DNA of 61,819 nucleotides from contig CAKQYU010000014.1 in the NCBI GenBank assembly GCA_934293575.1, positions 1 through 61,819 of the forward strand. Direction: 5' to 3'. The position numbers and the translations under genes were made by a program. Positions 25,274-33,343 of this stretch are shown in pieces (position 1 is the stretch's first letter; each line of letters starts with the position of its first letter). The stretch is from an uncultured Lachnospiraceae bacterium. Its GTDB lineage: Bacteria > Bacillota > Clostridia > Lachnospirales > Lachnospiraceae. The notes beneath the pieces were generated by a model, which saw only the letters and a list, made by a program, of their open reading frames with translations, was not told where the DNA came from and ran no database searches.

Positions 25274-27751
25274 TTATCCCATAACAACTTCTACTGCATG
25301 AGTCTTGCCGTCGCCGAATGCAGGAAGTACATTGCCTTCAATTGCATTACCGTCAACAGTAACACTCTTAATACCCTTACATACATGATCTGGGTTTGTT
25401 ACCTTGATGTCATATGTAGCACCACGGAATTCTCTCTTAGCAGTAAGACCATCCCATGCAGAAGGGATAGAAGGATCAATCTTAAGTCCATCGAAATCAG
25501 CAGCAATACCTAAGATATACTGGGAAATTGCTACCATGTTCCAAGCGGCTGTACCTGTAAGCCATGAGTTCTTACCCTGACCAAAGTTCTTTCCTGTCTG
25601 TCCGATATCGGAACCTGCATCCTTACCACCAATCATCTGACCATATACATATGGCTCGGTCTTATGAAGGTCTGAAGTCTCTTCTGTGAAAGCAGGAGCG
25701 ATTTCTGAGTAATACTTAAATGCCTGATCACCTTCGCCTGCATAAGCAGCTGCACAAATGATCCATGCATTGTTATGTGTAAAGATACCGGCGTTTTCTT
25801 TGTATCCACCCGGATAAGTAGAAATCTCACCGTACTGTACATAGTACTTTGTAAATGCAGGATTGTTTAATACAAGTCCGTGCTGTGTATTTAATCTTTC
25901 ATCAATAGCTTTCAGTGTCTTCTTTGTAACATCCTCGTCAAGACCTGACATAATAGCAAATCCCTGTGGCTCGATGAAGATTTGTCCTTCTTCGCATTCC
26001 TTAGAACCCATCTTCTCGCCGTTTGCGTCATAAGCTCTTAAGAACCAGTCACCATCCCATGCAGATTCCATCATGTTAGCCATCATCTTGTCGATTTCTG
26101 TCTGAGCCTTAGCTGCTTCCTCGTCCTTTCCTAAATGTTTCAAAATTGATACATAGTTAGGACCGGCATATGTGAAGAGTGCTGCAACGAATACAGACTC
26201 AGCAACCTTAGAGTAGCCACCTTCGGCAGCAAACTTAGGATTTGTATATGTCTGGAAAGACTCACCCGGTGTGTCGGAGAAACATGAAAGGTTGATACAG
26301 TCATTCCAGTCAGCTCGCATTGCAAGTGGAAGTCCGTGTGGTCCAAGGTTCTCTACGATGTGGTAGAATGAAACCTTTAAGTGATCAAGCATTGTCTGAG
26401 CTTTGCTCATATCGTTGTCATAAGGAACCATTTCATCTAAGATTGTCCAATCACCTGTTTCTTTGATATAAGCAGAAACAGAAAGGATTAACCATAATGG
26501 GTCATCTGAGAAGTCTCCACCGATATCTGCATTACCCTTCTTTGTAAGTGGCTGATACTGATGATAACATCCACCGTCTGGGAACTGTGTTGAAGCGATA
26601 TCAATAATTCTTTCTCTTGCACGATCCGGAATCTGATGAACAAATCCCAATACATCCTGGTTTGAATCACGGAATCCCATACCACGTCCGATACCTGATT
26701 CAAAGTAAGATGCAGAACGGGAAAGGTTAAATGTAACCATACACTGATACTGGTTCCAGATGTTAACCATTCTGTTTACCTTATCATCCGGTGTATCAAC
26801 ATTCAGGATGCCAAGAAGCTTATCCCATGTATCTTTTAATTCAGCAAGACCGGCAGCAACTTTTTCCGGTGTGTTGTACTGTTCCATCATAGCAAGTGCT
26901 TTTGTCTTGTTGATTGTCTTTCCGTCAGCTTCGAATTTTTCTTCTACAGGCATCTCAACATAACCGAGGATAAATACCAATGTCTTTGATTCGCCCGGAG
27001 CTAATGTAATCTTCTTATAATGAGAAGCGATTGGAGACCATCCGTCCGCAAATGAGTTATTTGCTTCGTCAGCTATTACAGCCTGAGGATTGTGGAATCC
27101 GTTGTAGAGACCGATAAAGGAATCTCTGTCTGTATCATAACCGTCAATATCATCATTAACAGTGTAGAATGCAAAATGATCACGACGATCTCTGTATTCT
27201 GTCTTATGGTAAATTGTAGAACCGTCTACCTCAACACGACCTGTTGAGAAGTTTCTCTGGAAGTTTGTACAGTCATCCTGTGCATCCCATAAACACCACT
27301 CGGCAAATGAGAATAATGAGAAACTCTTAGGAGTAGTACCCTCGTTGGTAAGTACTAACTGCTGAACTTCTCCGTCATAGTTCTGAGGAACGAAGAAAGT
27401 AACTTCAGCTTTTAATTCTTTCTTCTTACCGGTAATAATTGTGTAACCCATACCATGACGACACTCATAGAAATCAAGATCTGTCTTAACAGGAGACCAG
27501 CCTGGGTTCCAGATTGTACCATCATCGTTTATGTAGAAATAACGTCCACCCATATCAATCGGAACGTTGTTATAACGATAACGAGTAATTCTACGAAGAC
27601 GGGCATCTTTGTAGAAACTATATCCTCCTGCTGTATTCGAAATTAATGAGAAGAATCCCTGTGTACCTAAGTAGTTAATCCATGGATATGGAGTCCTAGG
27701 TGAGGTGATTACATATTCTCTGTTGGCATCATCAAAATGTCCAAATTTCAT
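25274..27751 (-). CDS. Cellobiose phosphorylase (GH94)
   Basis: An 825-residue enzyme that splits cellobiose with phosphate into glucose-1-phosphate and glucose in the cytoplasm. The N-terminus (MKFGHFDDANREYVIT, then RTPYPWINYLG and NTAGGYSFYKDARLRRITRYR) closely follows characterised clostridial cellobiose phosphorylases. GIGRGMGFRDSNQD and the catalytic-acid region FSDDPLWL are present. The start at 27751 follows GAGAGGT. It has its own promoter downstream of the epimerase-like gene and ends at a terminator. No transporter is next to it in this window. Confidence 0.93.
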   Translation of the reverse strand: MKFGHFDDANREYVITSPRTPYPWINYLGTQGFFSLISNTAGGYSFYKDARLRRITRYRYNNVPIDMGGRYFYINDDGTIWNPGWSPVKTDLDFYECRHGMGYTIITGKKKELKAEVTFFVPQNYDGEVQQLVLTNEGTTPKSFSLFSFAEWCLWDAQDDCTNFQRNFSTGRVEVDGSTIYHKTEYRDRRDHFAFYTVNDDIDGYDTDRDSFIGLYNGFHNPQAVIADEANNSFADGWSPIASHYKKITLAPGESKTLVFILGYVEMPVEEKFEADGKTINKTKALAMMEQYNTPEKVAAGLAELKDTWDKLLGILNVDTPDDKVNRMVNIWNQYQCMVTFNLSRSASYFESGIGRGMGFRDSNQDVLGFVHQIPDRARERIIDIASTQFPDGGCYHQYQPLTKKGNADIGGDFSDDPLWLILSVSAYIKETGDWTILDEMVPYDNDMSKAQTMLDHLKVSFYHIVENLGPHGLPLAMRADWNDCINLSCFSDTPGESFQTYTNPKFAAEGGYSKVAESVFVAALFTYAGPNYVSILKHLGKDEEAAKAQTEIDKMMANMMESAWDGDWFLRAYDANGEKMGSKECEEGQIFIEPQGFAIMSGLDEDVTKKTLKAIDERLNTQHGLVLNNPAFTKYYVQYGEISTYPGGYKENAGIFTHNNAWIICAAAYAGEGDQAFKYYSEIAPAFTEETSDLHKTEPYVYGQMIGGKDAGSDIGQTGKNFGQGKNSWLTGTAAWNMVAISQYILGIAADFDGLKIDPSIPSAWDGLTAKREFRGATYDIKVTNPDHVCKGIKSVTVDGNAIEGNVLPAFGDGKTHAVEVVMG

Positions 27752-27848
27752 GCTTAAATACCTCTCTTTCATATTTTAATATTGAGGACCTCCCCATATT
27801 CTTTTGCACGATCAAGTCCTCGGTGCTGACAAGCAGCCACATACGGCT

Positions 27849-27877
27849 ATTATATAATAAATGCACATAAAACACAA
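27849..27877 (-). promoter_or_regulatory. Promoter for cellobiose phosphorylase
   Basis: Read on the minus strand: TTGTGT (27877-27872), 17-base spacer, TATAAT (27854-27849). The leader of about 95 bases contains a GAGGAC/GTCCTC inverted repeat (27784-27821). Confidence 0.6.
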
Positions 27878-27905
27878 GATAAAGCGTAGCTTAACTGTGG
27901 AAAAT

Positions 27906-28910
27906 TTATGCTGTATAAATATGCTCTTTTACGGTTTTGCTTTCATTTGGTGCAAGCTCAACGTATCCGGTTACATCAGCCGGTAAATCTAAGTTTGGTG
28001 CATCGATCATCCATGACATTGGCTCCGGACAGTAATAGTCCTTTGTACCTTTATCGTTCCATACAATAAAGAATGGAAATGCTTTGTCTACTTCGTAGCA
28101 GATTCTCTTTTGGGAAGGTACATCTGTCATAACAACACCGTAGAATGGTTTTCCGTCAACGTCCATAGGTTCAATGCGGTACATATCGTTATCAATATAC
28201 TGCTTGTGAATCTTCTGGGTTCCTTTTATGTAACGTTCATCATAAGCGGATGGTTTTTTGAATTCTCCTGTTGAAAGGCGGCGCTCATTAATGATAAGAC
28301 GTTCTGTTGCCGGAATCTTAATCCGGACATCCGTACCCTTGTGTCCGTGAATAAATGGTGTTTTAAAAGCAACATGGTTACAAACTCCGTACGGCATTTG
28401 TTTGTCGGATAAGTTTGTCAGGGTAAAGCTGTAATGCAAACCATCCTTATCCAGTTCAAATTCCAGACAAGAGCGGAAAGTAACCGGAAAATATTGGAAA
28501 AATTCATCGTTTTCGTCATAGGTATATTCACCTTTTACAATTGCCTTTTCTCCGTTAGTTGTGGCAGTTGTAATGGTATATGGACGTTTATGTAAAAAAC
28601 CGTGAATATAATTCTGAAAACGTCCCTCATTTGCCGGGAGCTGATAGGTGGCATCCGATACCCGTAAAATACCGTACTTCAAACGGTTTGGCAGATACAG
28701 GGTAGGCAGACCGTATACTTCCGGGGAAGCGGTCAGTTTTTTAATCGGATGTTCTTTGTGATAACGAAGAATTTCGATTTTCTCTTCGCAGTTACGCAAT
28801 CTGGCAACGTTACAACCGACGCTTGGGGCGATAATTGCCAGATATCCGCCGGCACGCATTTCGATTACCGGGGTCTTATCAAGTATAATTTCTTTACAAC
28901 TGGTTTTCAT
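27906..28910 (-). CDS. Aldose 1-epimerase family protein
   Basis: A 334-residue protein of the galactose-mutarotase fold: YIHGFLHKRPY near residue 101, the CNHVAFKTPF segment near 177 and the acidic CPEPMSWMIDAP segment near 300, matching the His, His and Glu positions of the family. It is likely to act on an intracellular hexose or oligosaccharide anomer. It lies 24 bases after the acetyltransferase gene and just before cellobiose phosphorylase, so it may supply the anomer that enzyme uses. The substrate is inferred. Confidence 0.75.
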   Translation of the reverse strand: MKTSCKEIILDKTPVIEMRAGGYLAIIAPSVGCNVARLRNCEEKIEILRYHKEHPIKKLTASPEVYGLPTLYLPNRLKYGILRVSDATYQLPANEGRFQNYIHGFLHKRPYTITTATTNGEKAIVKGEYTYDENDEFFQYFPVTFRSCLEFELDKDGLHYSFTLTNLSDKQMPYGVCNHVAFKTPFIHGHKGTDVRIKIPATERLIINERRLSTGEFKKPSAYDERYIKGTQKIHKQYIDNDMYRIEPMDVDGKPFYGVVMTDVPSQKRICYEVDKAFPFFIVWNDKGTKDYYCPEPMSWMIDAPNLDLPADVTGYVELAPNESKTVKEHIYTA

Positions 28911-28934
28911 TTTGTAGCCTCCTTAAAATAATAT

Positions 28935-29747
28935 TTAATTTAATTCATAGGCAACATACTCTTCTTCCAAGTGATAGCCTAATTTTTCCGCAATGTGAAC
29001 AGAAGTAAGATTTGCGGCATCCCAACTTGGCCGTTTGCCCAGCCGGATACATTCCAGAATAAACCGTGCGGCAGCAGCGGTAGCAAATCCTTTTCCTTCG
29101 TATGCCGGATTGGTTGCTATTGAGATTTCAATACTGTCCTGACTGGTTGAATAACTGGAAGCACCTGCCAGTATCTGTTTGGTGGAACCTTCAATCAGGA
29201 TGTAACCAAGTCCGTATTTTTCAAAAGAAGAATAGTCGTTATAGTTTGATACAAAATCAGATGACCATTCCTGTTTTTTGAGTTCTGTGTAGAATATATC
29301 ATCAATCGGACGCAGAATATACTTGCGTGACGAACTTTCATTTACATATTGTGGGTCATAAGCCACGTGCGTAATATAATTTTGCAGTTTTTCTTTATTA
29401 AAATACTGGATAGAAGGTCTGTCCATTGCATATCGGATGACACGGTGAAAATCAGAACTGTCTGTTAACGTCTGATTCCAGCTGCCGGACAGGGGAACCA
29501 TAACAATACTTTTGTGATTGACAAGTGTTTTCAGTATATGAATAACATTTTTTTTCAATGGACCGTCGCCATTGCCGCCTAATATACAAAAATCGCCGAC
29601 CTGAATCACTCCATAGGTCGGATTTGTCTGTGAATCACAAAAGCCTCGTCCCATAATACCCTGAATAAATGCTTCGGCACAGCTATCGTAAGCATCCGTA
29701 AAAAATGGAGCCAACAGACTGCCCTGTGTAATGGGAATTTCTTTCAT
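28935..29747 (-). CDS. GNAT-family acetyltransferase
   Basis: A 270-residue protein with a C-terminal GNAT fold: ISIATNPAYEGKGFATAAAARFILECI gives the acetyl-CoA loop, followed by SWDAANLTSVHIAEKLGYH. The N-terminal 130 residues are of the type seen in GNAT_acetyltr_2 proteins related to zwittermicin-resistance acetyltransferases. ATG at 29747 overlaps the stop of the upstream gene (ATGA), so translation is coupled; the GTG at 29762 lacks a suitable site. The substrate is unknown. Confidence 0.8.
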   Translation of the reverse strand: MKEIPITQGSLLAPFFTDAYDSCAEAFIQGIMGRGFCDSQTNPTYGVIQVGDFCILGGNGDGPLKKNVIHILKTLVNHKSIVMVPLSGSWNQTLTDSSDFHRVIRYAMDRPSIQYFNKEKLQNYITHVAYDPQYVNESSSRKYILRPIDDIFYTELKKQEWSSDFVSNYNDYSSFEKYGLGYILIEGSTKQILAGASSYSTSQDSIEISIATNPAYEGKGFATAAAARFILECIRLGKRPSWDAANLTSVHIAEKLGYHLEEEYVAYELN

Positions 29748-30199
29748 AATTGATCTGTACACCCTTTCTGATTGTTTTCGATTACTTTTGCTTTGACGAT
29801 TTTATGATATTTTTCGTATTTTTTGTATCGGTCTTCGTCTTTTTGTGTTGGATAGGGAATTCGGTCACGGTTCATATTATCTTCCAGATCATATAATTTG
29901 ACCTGCGTGGCTAAGGGGTTTGTCAGGACACGGTTAATAAAGTCACCATAAGATTCTCCGTCCTGCTTTGAAATGCAGGCAATCGCATCAAGAATGTTTT
30001 GTGGAAATCCTTCTTTTTGCAACATATCAATGGTAACAGGAGTGTCCTCTACCGTATCATGTAAGATGCCAACAATCATTTCATCTTCGGTCCGGCCTCT
30101 TAGCATGACCCGCATTGGGTGAAGAATATAAATCCTGCCTGCCTTGTCGATTTGTCCTCTGTGGGCTTCTACCGCAATTTCAATTGCTTTTTCTAACAT
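29744..30199 (-). CDS. HD-domain hydrolase, small SpoT/MESH1-like
   Basis: A 151-residue single-domain HD protein: AHRGQIDKAGRIYILHPMRV, then GILHDTVEDTPV with the HD metal pair, and KLYDLEDNMNRDR. This is the layout of stand-alone (p)ppGpp hydrolases without a synthetase domain. GGAG precedes the ATG. It is the first gene of a minus-strand operon with the acetyltransferase and the epimerase-like gene. The alarmone substrate is inferred from family. Confidence 0.8.
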   Translation of the reverse strand: MLEKAIEIAVEAHRGQIDKAGRIYILHPMRVMLRGRTEDEMIVGILHDTVEDTPVTIDMLQKEGFPQNILDAIACISKQDGESYGDFINRVLTNPLATQVKLYDLEDNMNRDRIPYPTQKDEDRYKKYEKYHKIVKAKVIENNQKGCTDQL

Positions 30200-30246
30200 A
30201 TATCGTCTCCAGAGTCTGTAAAAATTTACATTGTAATATGTTATTT

Positions 30247-30275
30247 ATCATACCCTTTTTTGGTTGTTTTAACAA
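30247..30275 (-). promoter_or_regulatory. Promoter for the HD-hydrolase operon
   Basis: On the minus strand: TTGTTA (30275-30270), 17-base spacer, TATGAT (30252-30247). Confidence 0.45.
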
Positions 30276-30391
30276 GAGGATTTTAACAGATTGGAGTAAT
30301 CGTTTGCAGGTTGGAGTTGAATGAAAATGCAGAAGTGGGTATAATGTTATCTGGAATTTACAGAAGGATATTTTTTACGGAACAGAGAAGA

Positions 30392-31504
30392 ATGATGGAA
30401 AAACAACAAAGTACAAAACGAAATTACCAAATATTTTTAATTATATGTCTGGTGATTGTACTGATTGCCGCAGTGGCGTCATGGTTTTATTTCAAAATGA
30501 AAGAGACCGGAATCAATTTTAAACCAGCGACCCGGATGTCAGTTTCGGAATGGAACGAAGAATCTTTGCGGGGATATTTTAAACAGGAGAATGGACAGAC
30601 TTATTATTTTAGAGGCGGAGTTGCCGTAACCGGATGGCAGACCATAGATGGAGACACCTATTATTTTGATGAAGACGGCAGGATGCTGAAAGAAACAATG
30701 GTTGATAAAAACCATTATGTGGATGAAGACGGAAAACTGGTGGATGCCGGGGATATTATCCAATACGAGACAAAAGGCTTATCTGACCTTGAACAGATAT
30801 TAAAAGAACAGATTGGAAGCTACCACGGAACGGTCAGTATCTATGTAAAGAATCTGGATACAAATGAATACTTTATAATTCATGATGAGGAAATCAAGTC
30901 AGCCAGTCTGGTTAAATTATACAATATGGCAACTGTTTATGATGAGATGGAAAAGGGAAATCTCAAGAAGGATGATACACTTTCCAATAACTTGTATAAT
31001 ATGATAACCGTAAGTGACAATGGGGCTTATAACCGGTTGTTGACGACAATCGGACAGGGAAATGCGTTGGAGGGAACCAAAATCATTACAAAGTTCTGTG
31101 AGGATAACGGCTATAAAAATACCGGATGTGGCAGTACGTTAAGTTCTGCCGAAAGCGGATGCAGACCGGTCTGGGTATTTACGAATTATACGTCATCCAG
31201 GGATTGCGGACGTCTGCTGGAACAGATTTACCGGGGAAGTCTGGTCAGTGAGGAGGCTTCCGAAGAAATGCTTGATATGTTAAAACATCAGCAGTGGAGA
31301 GCAAAGATTCCTGCCGGATTGCCGGAAGGAGTTGTATGTGCGAATAAAACAGGTGAATATGGCAATCGTCAGCATGATGCAGCAATTGTATATTCGGATG
31401 GAGCGGATTATATTCTGGTGGTTATGACAGAAGGAGATTCCGCTTCGATTGGTCATATTGGTTCGATTTCCAAAACGGTATATCAGTATTTTAATGAAAA
31501 ATAA
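30392..31504 (+). CDS. Beta-lactamase-fold serine hydrolase with wall-binding repeats
   Basis: A 370-residue membrane-anchored exported protein. A membrane helix (about 13-35) is followed by choline/glucan-binding-type repeats (about 60-115: GQTYYFRGGVAVTGWQ, DTYYFDEDGRM) and a class A beta-lactamase-like domain (about 135-370). The active-site triad motifs are all there: SASLVK (SxxK), VSDN (SDN) and NKTGEYG (KTG). Most such wall-tethered proteins are not resistance enzymes, and I infer a carboxypeptidase-like or esterase role. ATG at 30392 or 30395 after AGAGAAG is most likely; longer starts at 30311 or 30344 would add a non-signal extension. Confidence 0.82.
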   Translation: MMEKQQSTKRNYQIFLIICLVIVLIAAVASWFYFKMKETGINFKPATRMSVSEWNEESLRGYFKQENGQTYYFRGGVAVTGWQTIDGDTYYFDEDGRMLKETMVDKNHYVDEDGKLVDAGDIIQYETKGLSDLEQILKEQIGSYHGTVSIYVKNLDTNEYFIIHDEEIKSASLVKLYNMATVYDEMEKGNLKKDDTLSNNLYNMITVSDNGAYNRLLTTIGQGNALEGTKIITKFCEDNGYKNTGCGSTLSSAESGCRPVWVFTNYTSSRDCGRLLEQIYRGSLVSEEASEEMLDMLKHQQWRAKIPAGLPEGVVCANKTGEYGNRQHDAAIVYSDGADYILVVMTEGDSASIGHIGSISKTVYQYFNEK

Positions 31505-31712
31505 GCAGGAACCTTTTTATGAAAGGCGAATATACTATTGTGATAGGAAAATTCGCTGTGGGTTCATAAAAGAGGCGGTTCGGGGTAGAACAGGTTTGTT
31601 TGATGCATTGGTAAAGGGCAGGTTTTGCCCAAAATCCAATACAGGAGAAATACAGGATGGATGGAATCCAGGCTTTATATATGAGCAGAAATTTATTACG
31701 AAGGTAAAGAAA

Positions 31713-32009
31713 ATGGCATATACATATATTGTGGAATGTAGTGACGGTACGCTATATACCGGATGGACAAATGATTTGAAACATAGAATGAAAAGTCATA
31801 ATGCTGGAACGGGAGCAAAATATACCAGAGCCAGGCTGCCGGTTCAATTGGTGTATTATGAGGAATTTCAGTCAAAGCAGGAGGCAATGAAGCGGGAATA
31901 TGCCATTAAGCAGCTGACGAAAAAGGACAAGCAGATATTGTTGCGGGAAATGGATGCAGAAAAGAAAAATATATGTGAACAGATCATGAAGCAGACAAGA
32001 GAGGAATAG
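31713..32009 (+). CDS. GIY-YIG domain protein (UPF0213/YhbQ-like)
   Basis: A 98-residue single GIY-YIG domain: TYIVECSDGTLYTGWTNDLKHR, the conserved HNAGTGAKYTRARLPV, VYYEEFQSKQEAMKREYAIKQL. Such small proteins are presumed DNA endonucleases, with little known of their role. The ATG at 31713 follows AAGGT; the longer frame from 31449 runs inside the previous gene and is rejected. The stop abuts the ATG of the next gene directly. Confidence 0.87.
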   Translation: MAYTYIVECSDGTLYTGWTNDLKHRMKSHNAGTGAKYTRARLPVQLVYYEEFQSKQEAMKREYAIKQLTKKDKQILLREMDAEKKNICEQIMKQTREE

Positions 32010-32777
32010 ATGAAACAAAATCACAAGCAGATACAAAAACAAAAGTTAATAGCGGTTGGAGTATTGGGCGGCTGTGCCGCATTGATTGTCTTTTTTATAA
32101 TTCTTCTGATTGGAAGGCCTGTTCTTACAAAGGGAGAAACAAAGACGGAGACACAGGAGACCACGGAGGAGATCGTAATTCCGGAACTTTCCGGCGTTGC
32201 GGATGCCTATCCGGATTTGCCGATTACGGAGGCATTTCTGACAGAAAACAGATATTCAAGACCCGGATTGCCATTGACATCTTCACCGCAGTATATTGTC
32301 ATACACTATACGGCAAATCCAGGAAGTACGGGATGGGATAACCGGAATTATTTTGAAAACTTAAAAGATACCGGTGAAACTTTTGCTTCCGCTCAGTTTG
32401 TAATTGGATTAGACGGACAGATTATCCAGTGTGTTCCCTGTAATGAGATGGCATACTGTTCAAACAGTTACAATGAATTCTGTATTTCGATTGAAATGTG
32501 TCACCCGGATGAAACAGGAAACTTTAATGATGAAACCTATAACAGCTGTGTGTATTTGGTAGCGCATCTGATGAACTATTATCATCTGGATATGGACAGA
32601 CTGATTCGACATTACGATGTAACAGGGAAAAATTGTCCGAAGTATTTTGTGGAGAATCCGGATCGCTGGGAGGCGTTTAAAGGTTATGTACAGCAGTACA
32701 GGGAAGAATTTGCAACAGAGGATGAGAAACTGTATCAGCAGAAATTATTACAAATGCAGGAGAATACGGAACAATAA
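32010..32777 (+). CDS. N-acetylmuramoyl-L-alanine amidase (Amidase_2)
   Basis: A 255-residue exported protein: membrane helix about 12-36, Thr/Glu-rich linker, then an Amidase_2 domain (about 88-230). Zinc-site residues are visible in VIHYTAN (first His) and RHYDVTGKNCP (second His and the Cys). It cleaves the amide between muramic acid and the stem peptide. It follows the GIY-YIG gene without a gap and ends at a terminator. The membrane anchor argues for a role in normal wall turnover rather than phage lysis. Confidence 0.88.
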   Translation: MKQNHKQIQKQKLIAVGVLGGCAALIVFFIILLIGRPVLTKGETKTETQETTEEIVIPELSGVADAYPDLPITEAFLTENRYSRPGLPLTSSPQYIVIHYTANPGSTGWDNRNYFENLKDTGETFASAQFVIGLDGQIIQCVPCNEMAYCSNSYNEFCISIEMCHPDETGNFNDETYNSCVYLVAHLMNYYHLDMDRLIRHYDVTGKNCPKYFVENPDRWEAFKGYVQQYREEFATEDEKLYQQKLLQMQENTEQ

Positions 32778-32804
32778 AAAGGCACCGCATTACGGTGCTT
32801 TTTT
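32775..32804 (+). terminator. Terminator after amidase gene
   Basis: GCACCG (32782-32787) pairs with CGGTGC (32793-32798) around CATTA, with A-rich and T-rich flanks; it can also serve the convergent minus-strand gene. Confidence 0.85.
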
Positions 32805-32816
32805 GTATATGAAAAA

Positions 32817-33158
32817 TTATAAGCGGAATTTGATTTGTACCGGTTCTTTTAAATGCTGACCGCCTCTGGATTTGACCTGTGTTGTGATGTTCAGGAAATA
32901 ATTGGTATCCTGTGCATAGGCTTCTAACGGCTCTACTTCTATTTCCATGTTGGCGTCATTATAAGTAAAGCGTGTATTTAAGCGGTATCCGGTTTCACTT
33001 TCCACATAGAGATTGTCGGAATTAATGGTAGAAGGGTCTAATGGTGTTGTAAAACGACATCTCCATACAAATTTTCCGGTTTTAAAACTAAGGTTTTGAT
33101 GAACCCGGTTTTCGTAACCCTTTGGAACGTCTTCTATTTCAATAAAGTTTCTGGCCAT
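32817..33158 (-). CDS. Small Ig-like (SbsA/Big_5-type) protein
   Basis: A 113-residue protein made of one beta-sandwich: WRCRFTTPLDPSTINSDNLYV, a central strand pair and NYFLNITTQVKSRGG, the pattern of SbsA Ig-like (Big_5) domains. There is no signal peptide from the start at 33158, which has GGGGAGG upstream, so export is doubtful. Function unknown. Confidence 0.65.
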   Translation of the reverse strand: MARNFIEIEDVPKGYENRVHQNLSFKTGKFVWRCRFTTPLDPSTINSDNLYVESETGYRLNTRFTYNDANMEIEVEPLEAYAQDTNYFLNITTQVKSRGGQHLKEPVQIKFRL

Positions 33159-33295
33159 ATAGTAAACCTCCCCATGACGTAAAAGATAAAAATATTGTAG
33201 CACAGTTTTACAAAAGAATAAATAGAAAACTAGGTGTATTTGCTAATGACAAAAAATGATATTTCATATATAATAAGAATAATTATGGGTAAAAT

Positions 33296-33323
33296 TTGAC
33301 ATGGCTTACCCTATAAGTATATA
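33296..33323 (+). promoter_or_regulatory. iorAB promoter with flanking inverted repeat
   Basis: TTGACA (33296-33301), 16-base spacer, TATATA (33318-33323). An inverted repeat, GGGTAA (33287-33292) and TTACCC (33306-33311), brackets the -35 element and could be an operator. Confidence 0.55.
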
Positions 33324-33343
33324 CAAACAGAGGAGGTTTTCTC

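Noticed and set aside
27849..27860. AT palindrome TATTATATAATA over the cellobiose phosphorylase -10 as an operator
   Set aside because: Palindromes of only A and T are frequent at -10 elements; no sequence-specific half-sites are visible.
31449..31712. Extended N-terminus for the GIY-YIG protein
   Set aside because: It overlaps the end of the serine-hydrolase gene, has no domain features, and the family starts at 31713.
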